A stretch of 24,901 bases of DNA from a virus: positions 1-24,901 of the IMG/VR virus record IMGVR_UViG_3300032163_000099; one strand, written 5' to 3'. Position 1 is the stretch's first letter. The number at the start of each line of letters is the position of its first letter. A program made the position numbers and the translations under genes. This document shows, piece by piece, positions 14,123-21,271 of this stretch. The notes beneath the pieces were generated by a model that was given only the letters and a program-made list of their open reading frames with translations, made no database searches and had not been told where the DNA came from.

Positions 14123-14328
14123 CCTAGTTCCTTTAGTACCTGCCGTGCCGTTAGCCGCCCCGCAGGAGCGCCCTGTAATGTGATCGCGGCAGGAACATAG
14201 TGGTCGCACCCGCGTCCGTGCCCATAGACATAAGAAAAGACTTCGCCGGTTCTCGTCTTCCGGACATTCACATCCATACCGTGGGCGTGGAGAATGCGGA
14301 CGTAGGATCGGAGGAAGTTCTCAACCAT
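14107..14328 (-). CDS. Small basic protein (73 aa)
   Basis: The chosen start (ATG 14328) overlaps the RecA stop as ATGGTTGA, similar to other 8-base junctions in the window; in-frame ATGs at 14340 and 14346 are alternatives. The protein begins MVENFLRSYVRILHAHGMDV, followed by VRKTRTGEVFSYVYGHGRG and TARQVLKELGCLEQ. The mix of short helices and strands suits a small DNA-associated protein, but no family is recognised. Its place between recombinase and exonuclease suggests an accessory role. Confidence 0.62.
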   Translation of the reverse strand: MVENFLRSYVRILHAHGMDVNVRKTRTGEVFSYVYGHGRGCDHYVPAAITLQGAPAGRLTARQVLKELGCLEQ

Positions 14329-15409
14329 CCGCCGTGGCATCTGCATCCTGCTCGCTCCTCTCGTTCGGATCCGGGCGCCACAGCAAAGGTGCCTCCCGGA
14401 TGATCTCCTGGAGGTCCGCCCTCTCTGCCAGGATGGAGGACCATTGCCGGCGCTGGAACTTGGCGCTCTCGCCATCCAGCGAGTACCACGATCCGGCCTG
14501 CGTGACGAGCCCCAGCCTCTCCAGCAGGTCTAGTTGGCTGTTCTCGTTGTCCACACCATAGAGGGCATAGATGTCGAACAGTCCTTGCTTTCCCTCCGGG
14601 GCGATGCTGCTCTTGCGGATCTCGGCCCGCACCGTGATGCCTACAGGATCCTCCCCAGTCTTGATGACGCCGGTGCTCGTGAAGTACACGAGCAGCGAAC
14701 CCCAGAAGACCAGGGCACCCTCACCGGCCATCGTGTTGCGCTTCATGGCCTTCCGACGCTCCCGACTCCGCGGATCACCCATGATGTCGAGATGCTGCCT
14801 GAGCTGGTTCACGAGGACCAGGGCAATTTTGTGGTGGGCCAGCATCGGCCCCAACCGTTGCATCTCCCGGCTTATCGTTCGGGCGATGATGCCGGGATGT
14901 GGTTGGTCGTCGATGGCGGCCTCCAACTGTTGCTTGGCGGGCAGCGCCGAGAGGGAATCCACGACGATACACACCAGACGGGCGGGGTCTTCCTCGCGGA
15001 CGTACTTTATGATCTCCTCGATGTCCTTAAAGCAGTCCTCCAAGGTTGCGGGCGTCGGCATGACCAGCCGGGCGGGGATGAGGCCAAGGCGTTCACCCCG
15101 GTCCCGGCTGTACCGATGCTCGGCGTCGATGAGGATCGCCAACCCGTCTCGGCGCTGCGTTTCCGCCAAGACGTGGTAGGCCACGGTAGATTTCCCGGCG
15201 CCCTCCTTGCCATAGAACACGGTGACACGGCCGACAGGGATACCCGGTTGCCCGATGATGTAGTCCAACATCGCGCACTGGGTACTGATGAAGTCAGCTA
15301 TGTCTGAGGTGAGGGGTTGAGAAGCGAGCTTTAGCTGGAACTTGGCAGCGAGACGCTCCTCAAACGTACCGGGTGCGTCCTCTGGCGGGGACGCCTTCTT
15401 CCGTGGCAT
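14321..15409 (-). CDS. RecA-like recombinase
   Basis: The 362-residue protein has Walker A GKEGAGKS (67-74), LAILIDAEHRYSRDRGE (matching the RecA helix after strand 2), LVCIVVDSLSALPAK as Walker B, and ALVLVNQLRQHLDIMGD matching the strand before loop 2. GEGALVFWGSLLVYFTS resembles the RecA core. Residues ~290-350 form a C-terminal extension with a winged-helix-like LDLLERLGLVTQAGSWYSLD. It should form ATP-dependent filaments on single-stranded DNA for strand exchange. GGAGGGAGAGAG stands directly before the ATG. It follows the SSB gene by 33 bases. Confidence 0.9.
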   Translation of the reverse strand: MPRKKASPPEDAPGTFEERLAAKFQLKLASQPLTSDIADFISTQCAMLDYIIGQPGIPVGRVTVFYGKEGAGKSTVAYHVLAETQRRDGLAILIDAEHRYSRDRGERLGLIPARLVMPTPATLEDCFKDIEEIIKYVREEDPARLVCIVVDSLSALPAKQQLEAAIDDQPHPGIIARTISREMQRLGPMLAHHKIALVLVNQLRQHLDIMGDPRSRERRKAMKRNTMAGEGALVFWGSLLVYFTSTGVIKTGEDPVGITVRAEIRKSSIAPEGKQGLFDIYALYGVDNENSQLDLLERLGLVTQAGSWYSLDGESAKFQRRQWSSILAERADLQEIIREAPLLWRPDPNERSEQDADATADG

Positions 15410-15442
15410 CTCTCTCCCTCCGTAGGCCGGGGTTCGCCGCCC

Positions 15443-16348
15443 CTATTCGACCGCTGCTGTTTCCTTCTGTGCTCTCCGCAGCTTTTCCCGCAGTGAGGTT
15501 CGGGCCACTTCCTCTTCCGCAGTTGGGGCCGCCTTCGCCCGCGCCTTCGGCACTGCCGGGGCGGGTGCCTCCTCCTCCTCCTCTTCCGCCGCCAGTTCGC
15601 GGATCTCTCCCTCCACCACCTCATCCGGCGGCGGAGGCAGACCCGCGCCCAACCGGGGCCGGGCCGACGGTGCTGTGGATGCTCCAAAAGGATCGGTTGG
15701 CCCTGCCAGGACTTCCAGCATCCGCGCTGCGGTCAGCACCTCGTAGTTGGCCACGAGATCGTTCATGTTCTCCAGGAGATCCGGTGCCTCAAGCGGCATC
15801 GGGTCTGGGGCCAGGAGTACCTGATACCTCGTGTCCTGTACGCTTGTGCCCTTGCGCCGGATGAGCACCGGCCGCCCCGTGTCCGGGTCGGTGATGTCCC
15901 GTTCGTCTTCTGGCAACTCCTCGATGGCCTGGGTCAGGTCGTCTAGGGTCGTCCTTGGACATGGCCAGATGCGAACAAGGTTTTCCTTGGGGGTGCCGTC
16001 GTCCTTCAACGTCACGACGTTCATGGCCGCGTACCAGCGTGGCCCCTTGCCGTCGCCTTGTTCCCTGGCCTGGGCACAGGCGGGGCAGGGTTCGTCGTAC
16101 ATCTTGCGAAGACAGACGAACGGCGCCCGGTTCGCGCCGTAGAAGTGAACGGCCACCGGGTAGTAGAACAGGGTCTTGCCGGTATCGGGATCCGAAGGTA
16201 GGTCTTCCCTGGGCGGGAGGATCCTGATCCAGTTGTCTGCCCATTTGCCGCCGGGCCCCGACTGCGGCTTGAACAGTGGGGTGCCCTCTGCTAGGGCCTT
16301 GGCCGCCTCGACTGAGGCAGCAATATCAGGGCGTTTCCAGCTTCCCAT
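15443..16348 (-). CDS. gp32-like single-stranded DNA binding protein
   Basis: The protein (301 aa) has an N-terminal WADNWIRILPPRED strand, FYYPVAVHFYG, and a zinc-type cluster FVCLRKMYDEPCPACAQARE as in T4 gp32-like SSBs. RWYAAMNVVTLKDD and VRIWPCPRTTLDDL continue the OB fold. The tail is very acidic (EGEIRELAAEEEEEEAPA at ~251-268), as in SSBs that use an acidic tail to recruit partners, but a basic Ala/Lys/Arg-rich end follows. It coats single-stranded DNA for polymerase, primase-helicase and RecA. The start has GGAGGGTTAGG just upstream and lies 1 base after the preceding stop. Confidence 0.8.
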   Translation of the reverse strand: MGSWKRPDIAASVEAAKALAEGTPLFKPQSGPGGKWADNWIRILPPREDLPSDPDTGKTLFYYPVAVHFYGANRAPFVCLRKMYDEPCPACAQAREQGDGKGPRWYAAMNVVTLKDDGTPKENLVRIWPCPRTTLDDLTQAIEELPEDERDITDPDTGRPVLIRRKGTSVQDTRYQVLLAPDPMPLEAPDLLENMNDLVANYEVLTAARMLEVLAGPTDPFGASTAPSARPRLGAGLPPPPDEVVEGEIRELAAEEEEEEAPAPAVPKARAKAAPTAEEEVARTSLREKLRRAQKETAAVE

Positions 16349-16349
16349 C

Positions 16350-16523
16350 CTAACCCTCCACCTTCTTCAGGTAGTCAGCCACCAACTGGGCCCCGCCGAC
16401 GAGGACAATGACCAGGAACGCCGTGGTGCTGGCACTGAAGCCTAGCAACCCCACGACTGTCGCTGCCTTCGCCAGGCCGCCAGCCAGGGCCGCCAACCCT
16501 ATGATGAGCGCGTACTTCTTCAC
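16350..16523 (-). CDS. Small two-span membrane protein (57 aa)
   Basis: A GTG start at 16523 with AGGGAGAGAAGA upstream gives a protein beginning with KKYALIIGLAALAGGL. A Gly/Ala-rich part and a second hydrophobic span (TTAFLVIVLVGGAQLVA) follow, ending DYLKKVEG. Two membrane helices with lysines at both ends are likely. The preceding in-frame ATG at 16553 overlaps the end of the SemiSWEET-like gene and has no good ribosome binding site. The neighbour is also a membrane protein, so they may act together. The function is unknown. Confidence 0.62.
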   Translation of the reverse strand: MKKYALIIGLAALAGGLAKAATVVGLLGFSASTTAFLVIVLVGGAQLVADYLKKVEG

Positions 16524-16536
16524 TCTTCTCTCCCTT

Positions 16537-16812
16537 CTATTGCCACACAACAATGGCTACGATGGTGGCGCCGGTGCATACGGCGGCCACCAGATTGACC
16601 ACTTCTAAGATGCGGGAATGGGCCTTGATGCTGGTGCCAATGAGACCCACGCATCCGATGAACAAGGCAATGAAGGCGGGTAAGCTGAGGCCTGTTACGT
16701 CGCGCTTGGCGAAGACAGAGATACTCTGGGTCATGTAGAAGACCAAGAGTCCGCCGACACCAGCGAGGTTGATTAGTGCCCCAGTCAAGGGGGGAAGTCG
16801 CCGCCTTCTCAT
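16537..16812 (-). CDS. SemiSWEET / PQ-loop-like three-helix membrane protein
   Basis: The 91-residue protein has three hydrophobic helices: LINLAGVGGLLVFYMTQSIS, then GLSLPAFIALFIGCVGLIG and LEVVNLVAAVCTGATIVAIV. This matches bacterial SemiSWEET sugar transporters in length (about 90 residues), helix order and motifs. The first helix ends with a TQ where the family has PQ, a KRDVTGLS loop follows, and the third helix has an Asn (EVVN) where the family has its substrate-binding Asn. SemiSWEETs work as dimers moving sugars across the membrane. Finding one inside a phage replication operon is unexpected. An unrelated three-helix protein remains possible. Confidence 0.58.
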   Translation of the reverse strand: MRRRRLPPLTGALINLAGVGGLLVFYMTQSISVFAKRDVTGLSLPAFIALFIGCVGLIGTSIKAHSRILEVVNLVAAVCTGATIVAIVVWQ

Positions 16813-16851
16813 CTCCGCATCCTCAGTATGACAGACTACCCCGCGAAATTG

Positions 16852-17826
16852 TCAACCCCGCTCCTCCGGGGGCGTGTTGAGCCGGATGGTTTGCGCTCGC
16901 ATCCAGGAGTCCATCGCCTTTTCGGTGGTCTCTTGTAGGACTCCATCTGATGCAGCATTGGGGTCTATGCCCTCCGGTAGTCGGGCCTCGACGTGTGGGA
17001 CGCCGTGGCTCCACAGGGACCGGCAGATCTGGCGGCTCGCATTCCTCCCGGCCTTATCGCCGTCCATCATAATGATAAAGGGACGCCACCCCACCGGCAG
17101 GCGACCGAGTAGTGTTACCTGCTGCGCCGACATCTGGCTACCCAAGATCGCCACTGCTTGGTTGGGCAGGCGCAGCGCGTCGAAGACGCCCTCCGTGATG
17201 ATGAGCGGGCGCGGATGTTGCAGGCGCTCCAGCCGGTCCAGGTTGAACACCACATCGCTCCGGCGGCTCCCGGCTGGGTACAGCACCTTGGGCTCAACCG
17301 CCGGGTCGAGGGCGCGGGCGACGAAGGTGTAGAGTTGCTTGTGGTATGTAACCGGAATGATGATGCGTCCGGCATAATATCCGGTGACGCAGAAACCGAT
17401 TCCGTAGGAGTGGGCACGGGGAGTCGGAACGTGGCGAGAATCTAGGTACTCGATGACATCCAGCCATTGTGCGTCCCCGTGGTCAGGGATGGGGGTAAAC
17501 TCATTGGGCAACGTCACCCCTGGAACCGGCGCCGGGACGCCACCACCGAACCGGAACTTGGGCTCTGCCCGGAACCGTAACTTGCGCCGAGCCTCGAATG
17601 CCTCCGCAGGCTCCATGCCCAGGGCCCGGTGGAACAGGTCGAACAGGTCTCCCCGCTCCTGGCAGCGGAAGCAGATCCACACACCAGTCTCCGCCTCGAT
17701 GTAGAGCCGGGAACGGTCGTCCCCGCAGAGCGGGCAAGGAATCCGGATCTCGGTTCCGTCCTCTACCAGCTCGGCCTCAATGCCGCCGTCGATGAAGAAC
17801 TCTATGAGGGCATCAGGATCGATCAT
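16852..17826 (-). CDS. DnaG-like primase (zinc finger and TOPRIM)
   Basis: The protein (324 aa) has an N-terminal zinc ribbon, CPLC and CFRC (C31, C34, C52, C55), which reads the template. A primase core follows: YGIGFCVTGYYAGRIIIPV. The TOPRIM fold comes next: LIITEGVFDALRL (catalytic Glu212), AVAILGS and FIIMMDGDKAGRN (D255, D257). It should make RNA primers for the polymerase fusion and work with the DnaB-like helicase encoded upstream. It is shorter than cellular DnaG because it lacks the helicase-binding domain. The start overlaps the HNH gene stop (ATGA), with AAGGGAAAA upstream. Confidence 0.88.
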   Translation of the reverse strand: MIDPDALIEFFIDGGIEAELVEDGTEIRIPCPLCGDDRSRLYIEAETGVWICFRCQERGDLFDLFHRALGMEPAEAFEARRKLRFRAEPKFRFGGGVPAPVPGVTLPNEFTPIPDHGDAQWLDVIEYLDSRHVPTPRAHSYGIGFCVTGYYAGRIIIPVTYHKQLYTFVARALDPAVEPKVLYPAGSRRSDVVFNLDRLERLQHPRPLIITEGVFDALRLPNQAVAILGSQMSAQQVTLLGRLPVGWRPFIIMMDGDKAGRNASRQICRSLWSHGVPHVEARLPEGIDPNAASDGVLQETTEKAMDSWMRAQTIRLNTPPEERG

Positions 17827-18380
17827 TGGAGTTTTCCCTTTCTCTCTGCCTTACATCTACATGTGGGGCAGTGTGGTGGCCCGCTCCCTGCTCCGTGGCG
17901 ACCCCGCCAGAGTTCTAGGTTCTCTGGGCGGTTGTCCTGTTTGTCGCCGTTCTTGTGATGTACGGTTTCGCCTGGGTGGAGATAGCGTCCGATCAGATGT
18001 TCCATTATCAGGCGATGTTCGAGAACATAACCGTTGCTGGCAAACGGATGTTGGCGCATCCGCGTGTACACGTATCCGTCTGCTTGCCGGACACGGCCCC
18101 CTTTCCAATGTCCGTTCCGTGCACCACTGGTCATCCTTCCCGTTCTCCTGCCACTGCAATGGAGACATAAGCCCGTCAGATTTCCTTCCTTAATTGTCGC
18201 CCGAACCTGATGAACCGTAACCCGTTGGATGTCGTCGCAGATGACACAGCGGCGCAGTATGGATAACCGCCGGTTTCTGCCAGACGATTCTCCTGTGGAG
18301 ACAACCTGGTTGTCCAACGTGAAGTAGGATCGTAAGTCTTCGGGTAACTCGTCATAAGTCAGTGGCCTAGCTTTAGTCAT
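17823..18380 (-). CDS. HNH homing-type endonuclease between helicase and primase
   Basis: The 185-residue protein has an N-terminal region with CVICDD and CLHCSGRR (~44-82, a likely zinc finger), a GYVYTRMRQHPF linker and the HNH core LEHRLIMEHLIGRYLHPGE, TVHHKNGDKQDNRPENLELW. The C-terminus has a second Cys pair (CPTCRC). This matches phage HNH_3 enzymes, which are mobile genes that nick DNA at a target. It separates the helicase and primase genes with short overlaps on both sides (ATGACTAA, ATGA), and GGGGGAGAGGG precedes the ATG. Composition looks lower in GC than the flanking genes, consistent with late insertion. Confidence 0.88.
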   Translation of the reverse strand: MTKARPLTYDELPEDLRSYFTLDNQVVSTGESSGRNRRLSILRRCVICDDIQRVTVHQVRATIKEGNLTGLCLHCSGRRTGRMTSGARNGHWKGGRVRQADGYVYTRMRQHPFASNGYVLEHRLIMEHLIGRYLHPGETVHHKNGDKQDNRPENLELWRGRHGAGSGPPHCPTCRCKAERKGKLQ

Positions 18381-19734
18381 CCCTCTCCCCCGATAGTACC
18401 CCCGTTAGGTTGCGCGTCTCGACGACTTCAAGTCCAGGGAACCCGTTGTCCCCTCGACCGAATGTCGCCGTACAGCGCAGCCAGCCGCCGGTGGTACCGT
18501 GGTGTGTGTCCTTCAGCACCGAAACGTTCATCCAAGGCCCCTCCACGTCGTCCCGTTCCTGGTCGGTCTGGGCTAGGCCCAAGACAAAGTGTGCTTTCTG
18601 CGCCTTGGCAAAGGAGGCCCCCACATGCTTGAGGCTTATGCGGGCCTTGTCCACCGCCTCTCTTGTGGCTTGGCCGGTGGTCCAGATGGGCACTTCCCGC
18701 CCCTGTGCCACCTCGCCGCGGAGAGTGGTGAAGATATCCTTCAACTCTTCCCAACCCTGCCGCTTCTGGCGCTCTGGTACAAGTTCATCTGCCGAGTCCA
18801 AAACTATCAACCCCGGCGGTTGGCCAGTTTCGGCGATGTACTGGTCGATGTCGTGGATGAGGTCGCGGATGGTCATCAGCCCCGTCCGCACGTCGATGTC
18901 GGCGGCCGGCGGGTCTGCCATGTGTCTGCCCTTGGCGGCCCGGAGCAGTTCTGTCTGCCACAATGTAGCGTTTAGGGCCTCGTCCCGGCCCCACTTCAGG
19001 GAGCGGGCACCCTTCTGGAGGATGCCAGTCACGGCCCGGCGTAAGATCTGAGTTGGCGTCAACTCGAATGTGTAGTACAAGGTCGAACGTTTCTTCCAGA
19101 ATGCCTCCACCGCCATGTTGACGGCCAACATGCTCTTGCCGGTGCCCGTCGGACCAAGTATGATCCCCAACTCTCCGGGATGGATGCCGCCCTCCCACAG
19201 TTTATCCAGGTCATAGAGGCCTGTGGGGATGGCGCCGCCAGAGAATCCCTGCGGCGGTTCGCCGATGAATGCCGATAGGCACACGTTCTCGTCTGAATCC
19301 TCGGTGCTGGAAGTTAGGGCTGTGCTCAGTTTCTCCCTGGCCTTCTCCACGTCGCCTCTGTCCAGGGCGGCGCCTGCCTGTTCGACGTAGGCACCGAGGG
19401 CGTACTGTGCCAACCATGCCGTGCAGACCTCGCGGGCATAGGCCAACGAGGGGGCATCCGGCGCGTAGTTGTCCAACTCGAAGTAGAGGCGGATGACCGC
19501 TTCCTCCGTCGCCCGCGCCTTCCGGAGTTGGGTGTACTCCACTTCGAGGGCCTGACTTAGTACCGAGGCCGTGACCGTGTTGCGGTAACGTGCCCACTGC
19601 CGGAGGGCGAGGTCGGCAAGATACTTCATTGGCCCCGGAGGAAACACGTTTGGGTCCAGGGTCTTATGGGCCCGCAGGAAGTCCTCATCATGCAGGAGGA
19701 GCCAGACCGTGCGGTAGGCTACGTCGTCAGTCAT
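18373..19734 (-). CDS. DnaB-like replicative helicase
   Basis: The protein (453 aa) has a short N-terminal helical domain (YRTVWLLLHDEDFLRAHKTL, residues ~7-105) and a RecA-type helicase domain. That domain has IPTGLYDLDKLWEGGIHPGE, Walker A GPTGTGKS (194-201), STLYYTFELTPTQILRR, and PGLIVLDSADELVPE as Walker B. IWTTGQATREAV and HVGASFAKAQKAHFVLGL follow, the last with the Arg/Lys-rich loops of the family. It unwinds the fork and pairs with the primase encoded downstream. ATG 19734 was chosen for spacing to AAGGA; ATG 19737, overlapping the previous stop, is the alternative. A longer frame to 19899 overlaps the previous gene. Confidence 0.87.
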   Translation of the reverse strand: MTDDVAYRTVWLLLHDEDFLRAHKTLDPNVFPPGPMKYLADLALRQWARYRNTVTASVLSQALEVEYTQLRKARATEEAVIRLYFELDNYAPDAPSLAYAREVCTAWLAQYALGAYVEQAGAALDRGDVEKAREKLSTALTSSTEDSDENVCLSAFIGEPPQGFSGGAIPTGLYDLDKLWEGGIHPGELGIILGPTGTGKSMLAVNMAVEAFWKKRSTLYYTFELTPTQILRRAVTGILQKGARSLKWGRDEALNATLWQTELLRAAKGRHMADPPAADIDVRTGLMTIRDLIHDIDQYIAETGQPPGLIVLDSADELVPERQKRQGWEELKDIFTTLRGEVAQGREVPIWTTGQATREAVDKARISLKHVGASFAKAQKAHFVLGLAQTDQERDDVEGPWMNVSVLKDTHHGTTGGWLRCTATFGRGDNGFPGLEVVETRNLTGVLSGERDD

Positions 19735-19958
19735 CATACTTCCTTCAGCACGTCTACACCCACCCAAGACTTGAAGGCAGCGGCACAGCGAAGGCAGATG
19801 TTCCCCCGGAGACCACGCGAGTCGTTCGATTCGTTGTTTCTGGTGGCACCCAGGTAGAGTCCACAGTACGTTCCGTTGATCCCCATTACGATATGCCATC
19901 GTTGGCCGGGATGTCTCCGGGCGAAGAAGGTTCCGTAGCGGCTGAGGTCAACTGTCAT
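19734..19958 (-). CDS. Protein of unknown function (74 aa)
   Basis: The protein begins MTVDLSRYGTFFARRHPGQR, has a strand-rich middle (WHIVMGINGTYCGLYLGATR) and a single CLRC pair followed by AAAFKSWVGVDVLKEV. The two cysteines plus nearby residues could bind metal, but this is not certain. It starts by ATGA overlap with the upstream gene and ends at the helicase start (TGATG). It is probably an accessory to the helicase, by position only. Confidence 0.65.
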   Translation of the reverse strand: MTVDLSRYGTFFARRHPGQRWHIVMGINGTYCGLYLGATRNNESNDSRGLRGNICLRCAAAFKSWVGVDVLKEV

Positions 19959-20299
19959 CTCAACGCCACCTCCAACTCCGGTATCTTAGCGGCGAAGAGT
20001 CTCATCGTGTGGGTGTAGCGCCCGGCCAACGGTTCACTATGCCAGTGCCAGAAGTACGTGGCCAACTCCTTCAACCGCATCTCGCCATGCTTGAGGAGCA
20101 GGCGCTTCGCTATCCCGGCATCCTCGGCGTCGAAGGGTGGGCAAGAGGAGCGGCACTCTATCCCGCGCTGGCGGAACCAGTGCAGGAACTCGCCGACAGT
20201 GTTGGCCGGCGCCACCTCACCCCCAGGGGTCGGGCTCCACTCGGATCTCCGGACGTTCACGGAATACCGGCGGTGGCCGTCCGTCAGTGTCGTCCGCAT
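19955..20299 (-). CDS. Protein of unknown function (114 aa)
   Basis: The start is ATG 20299, preceded by AAGGGAGAGAG, the same strong ribosome binding site used elsewhere in the window. The protein starts MRTTLTDGHRRYSVNVRRSE and contains NTVGEFLHWFRQRGIEC, LLLKHGEMRLKELATYFWHW and YTHTMRLFAAKIPELEVALR. It appears mainly helical. The first ~27 codons overlap the tail of the NUMOD4-HNH gene in another frame, and the reading frame extending further upstream is a shadow of that gene. No family is recognised. Confidence 0.65.
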   Translation of the reverse strand: MRTTLTDGHRRYSVNVRRSEWSPTPGGEVAPANTVGEFLHWFRQRGIECRSSCPPFDAEDAGIAKRLLLKHGEMRLKELATYFWHWHSEPLAGRYTHTMRLFAAKIPELEVALR

Positions 20300-20729
20300 C
20301 TCTCTCCCTTCGCCTTTGGGCATAGTGATCCCGCAGATGCTTGGCTCGCGATCTCCACGCCAAGTTAGTGTCGCAATTATGTGCTTTGTTCCCGTCCTTA
20401 TGGTGGGTGATCTGGCGCGGGTCTTTCCACCGGGCTTCCGGCATCGGAGGGAGCCACGCCGCCACCACCAGCCGTTGCAGGGCAATAAAGAGACCCTTTG
20501 GCCGGGGCCTGTCTGTGTTCCGCAACTTATCGCCGTTGCCCGGCGGCATGTAGACATAGAGGTGGCCATCCGGTCTCCGTACAGGCTTGATGATCCGCCC
20601 GACGTAGGTTCCCTTGCCGGGTGTATCACGCCGCACCCTGCCCAGGTTGGAGACAACGTAATCCGGCACACCCGGTATCCGTTTGAACTGCTCCTCCCGC
20701 CGGCAGCAGGGACCGAAACTTTCGGGCAA
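20217..20729 (-). CDS. NUMOD4-HNH homing-type endonuclease
   Basis: The protein (170 aa) has the NUMOD4 motif (FKRIPGVPDYVVSNLGRVRR, ~15-34), a KGLFIALQRLVVAAWLPP helix and the HNH segment QITHHKDGNKAHNCDTNLAW (~107-126). The basic tail after HYAQRRRERD is short on conserved features and shares 83 bases with the next gene. It begins at TTG 20729 with AAAGGGAGAG 4 bases upstream, and it is the first gene after the long repeat-bearing gap. NUMOD-HNH enzymes are mobile genes common in phages. It may have been inserted between the early promoter and the replication operon. Confidence 0.82.
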   Translation of the reverse strand: MPESFGPCCRREEQFKRIPGVPDYVVSNLGRVRRDTPGKGTYVGRIIKPVRRPDGHLYVYMPPGNGDKLRNTDRPRPKGLFIALQRLVVAAWLPPMPEARWKDPRQITHHKDGNKAHNCDTNLAWRSRAKHLRDHYAQRRRERDADDTDGRPPPVFRERPEIRVEPDPWG

Positions 20730-20840
20730 AGGTTCTCTCCCTTTATTTACGTGTGACGTACTCTATTCTTAATACCTGAGCCCTAAAGCACCAGCATTAG
20801 TAGGGGGGCATCCTTTAGCCCCGGCCTTCTAAGCCTAGCG

Positions 20841-20850
20841 TTATTAGGGG
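20841..20850. repeat. TTATTAGGGG repeat, copy 1
   Basis: This 10-base sequence is identical to the copy at 20902-20911. On the minus strand it reads CCCCTAATAA and is followed after 3 bases by TAGGCT, in the same arrangement as the second copy, which lies inside a promoter. It may be an operator or a DnaA-like/replication protein site. Confidence 0.6.
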
Positions 20851-20892
20851 CTGAATCTGGGCTCTAAGGGATGACTCCTTCTCCTCAGTTCT

Positions 20893-20921
20893 ATCCTACT
20901 CTTATTAGGGGTGACTGTCAA
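20893..20921 (-). promoter_or_regulatory. Sigma70-type promoter for the replication operon
   Basis: On the minus strand a perfect -35 box TTGACA (20916-20921) stands 17 bases before TAGGAT (20893-20898), a fair -10 box. The spacer contains the repeat CCCCTAATAA (20902-20911), so a protein binding it would probably control this promoter. The start site would fall near 20886, about 157 bases before the TTG start of the NUMOD4-HNH gene. Confidence 0.65.
20902..20911. repeat. TTATTAGGGG repeat, copy 2, inside the promoter
   Basis: It is identical to copy 1 at 20841-20850 and 61 bases from it. It occupies the spacer between the -35 and -10 boxes of the minus-strand promoter, a classic operator position. 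A shorter relative (TTATTAGG, 20972-20979) lies 70 bases further. Confidence 0.62.
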
Positions 20922-20971
20922 CTCCTAACAGCGCAACGGTACGCCCTCGGAAAGGCTAACCTTTGTTAACA

Positions 20972-20979
20972 TTATTAGG
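20972..20979. repeat. TTATTAGG partial repeat, copy 3
   Basis: Eight bases match the two full TTATTAGGGG copies, after which the sequence diverges (AACC). On the minus strand TAACAA follows after 3 bases, where the other copies have TAGGCT and TAGGAT. It may mark a third, weaker promoter or binding site. Confidence 0.45.
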
Positions 20980-21049
20980 AACCTGCGTAAGCGCCCCCAT
21001 CACCTTGCCAATGGTGGTGCTCAGGTCGTGCCAGCGCCAGACGGCAGGG

Positions 21050-21271
21050 CTAGCGGGGCTCGCCCAGGGCCTGGATGCGGGCACGCTTCTCATCCATCAT
21101 GTACGGTCTACGCCATCGCCCATACCGGCGTTCGGCGAGTGCGCCCGCATCATAGGCCGCCAGCATCGCGTCGCGGACGGCGGCCATTTTTCTCTGGCGC
21201 ACAATCTCGGGATAGCCCCAGGCAACTGCTTGGAATGCTGCTGCCCACGCCTCCTCAACATCCGGCATCAT
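21050..21271 (-). CDS. Protein of unknown function (73 aa)
   Basis: The protein starts MMPDVEEAWAAAFQAVAWGY and is helical and Ala/Arg-rich (VRQRKMAAVRDAMLAAYDAG, ALAERRYGRWRRPYM). It ends with a charged segment (DEKRARIQALGEPR). The basic helices could contact nucleic acid. The start overlaps the upstream stop as ATGA, and it is the last gene before the long intergenic region. No family is recognised. Confidence 0.65.
   Translation of the reverse strand: MMPDVEEAWAAAFQAVAWGYPEIVRQRKMAAVRDAMLAAYDAGALAERRYGRWRRPYMMDEKRARIQALGEPR

Larger units (their letters stand above)
20730..21049 (-). promoter_or_regulatory. 320-base intergenic region with repeats, promoter and possible origin
   Basis: No gene fits here. 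The part from 20761 to 20985 is much richer in A/T than its surroundings and holds about ten TTAG or CTAA tetramers. These include TTATTAGGGG at 20841-20850 and 20902-20911, a partial copy at 20972-20979 (TTATTAGG), and a variant (ATTAGTAGGGGG) near 20795. A sigma70-type promoter reads into the replication genes. The layout would suit an operator cluster or iterons at a replication origin; which one is inference. 20986-21049 shows nothing clear. Confidence 0.65.

Noticed and set aside
14534-15307. Two overlapping long plus-strand frames opposite the RecA-like gene
   Set aside because: Both are antisense shadows of a strongly conserved recombinase.
20058-20756. Plus-strand frame of 232 codons over the NUMOD4-HNH gene and its 3' neighbour
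   Set aside because: It is antisense to the HNH motifs and lacks recognisable features.
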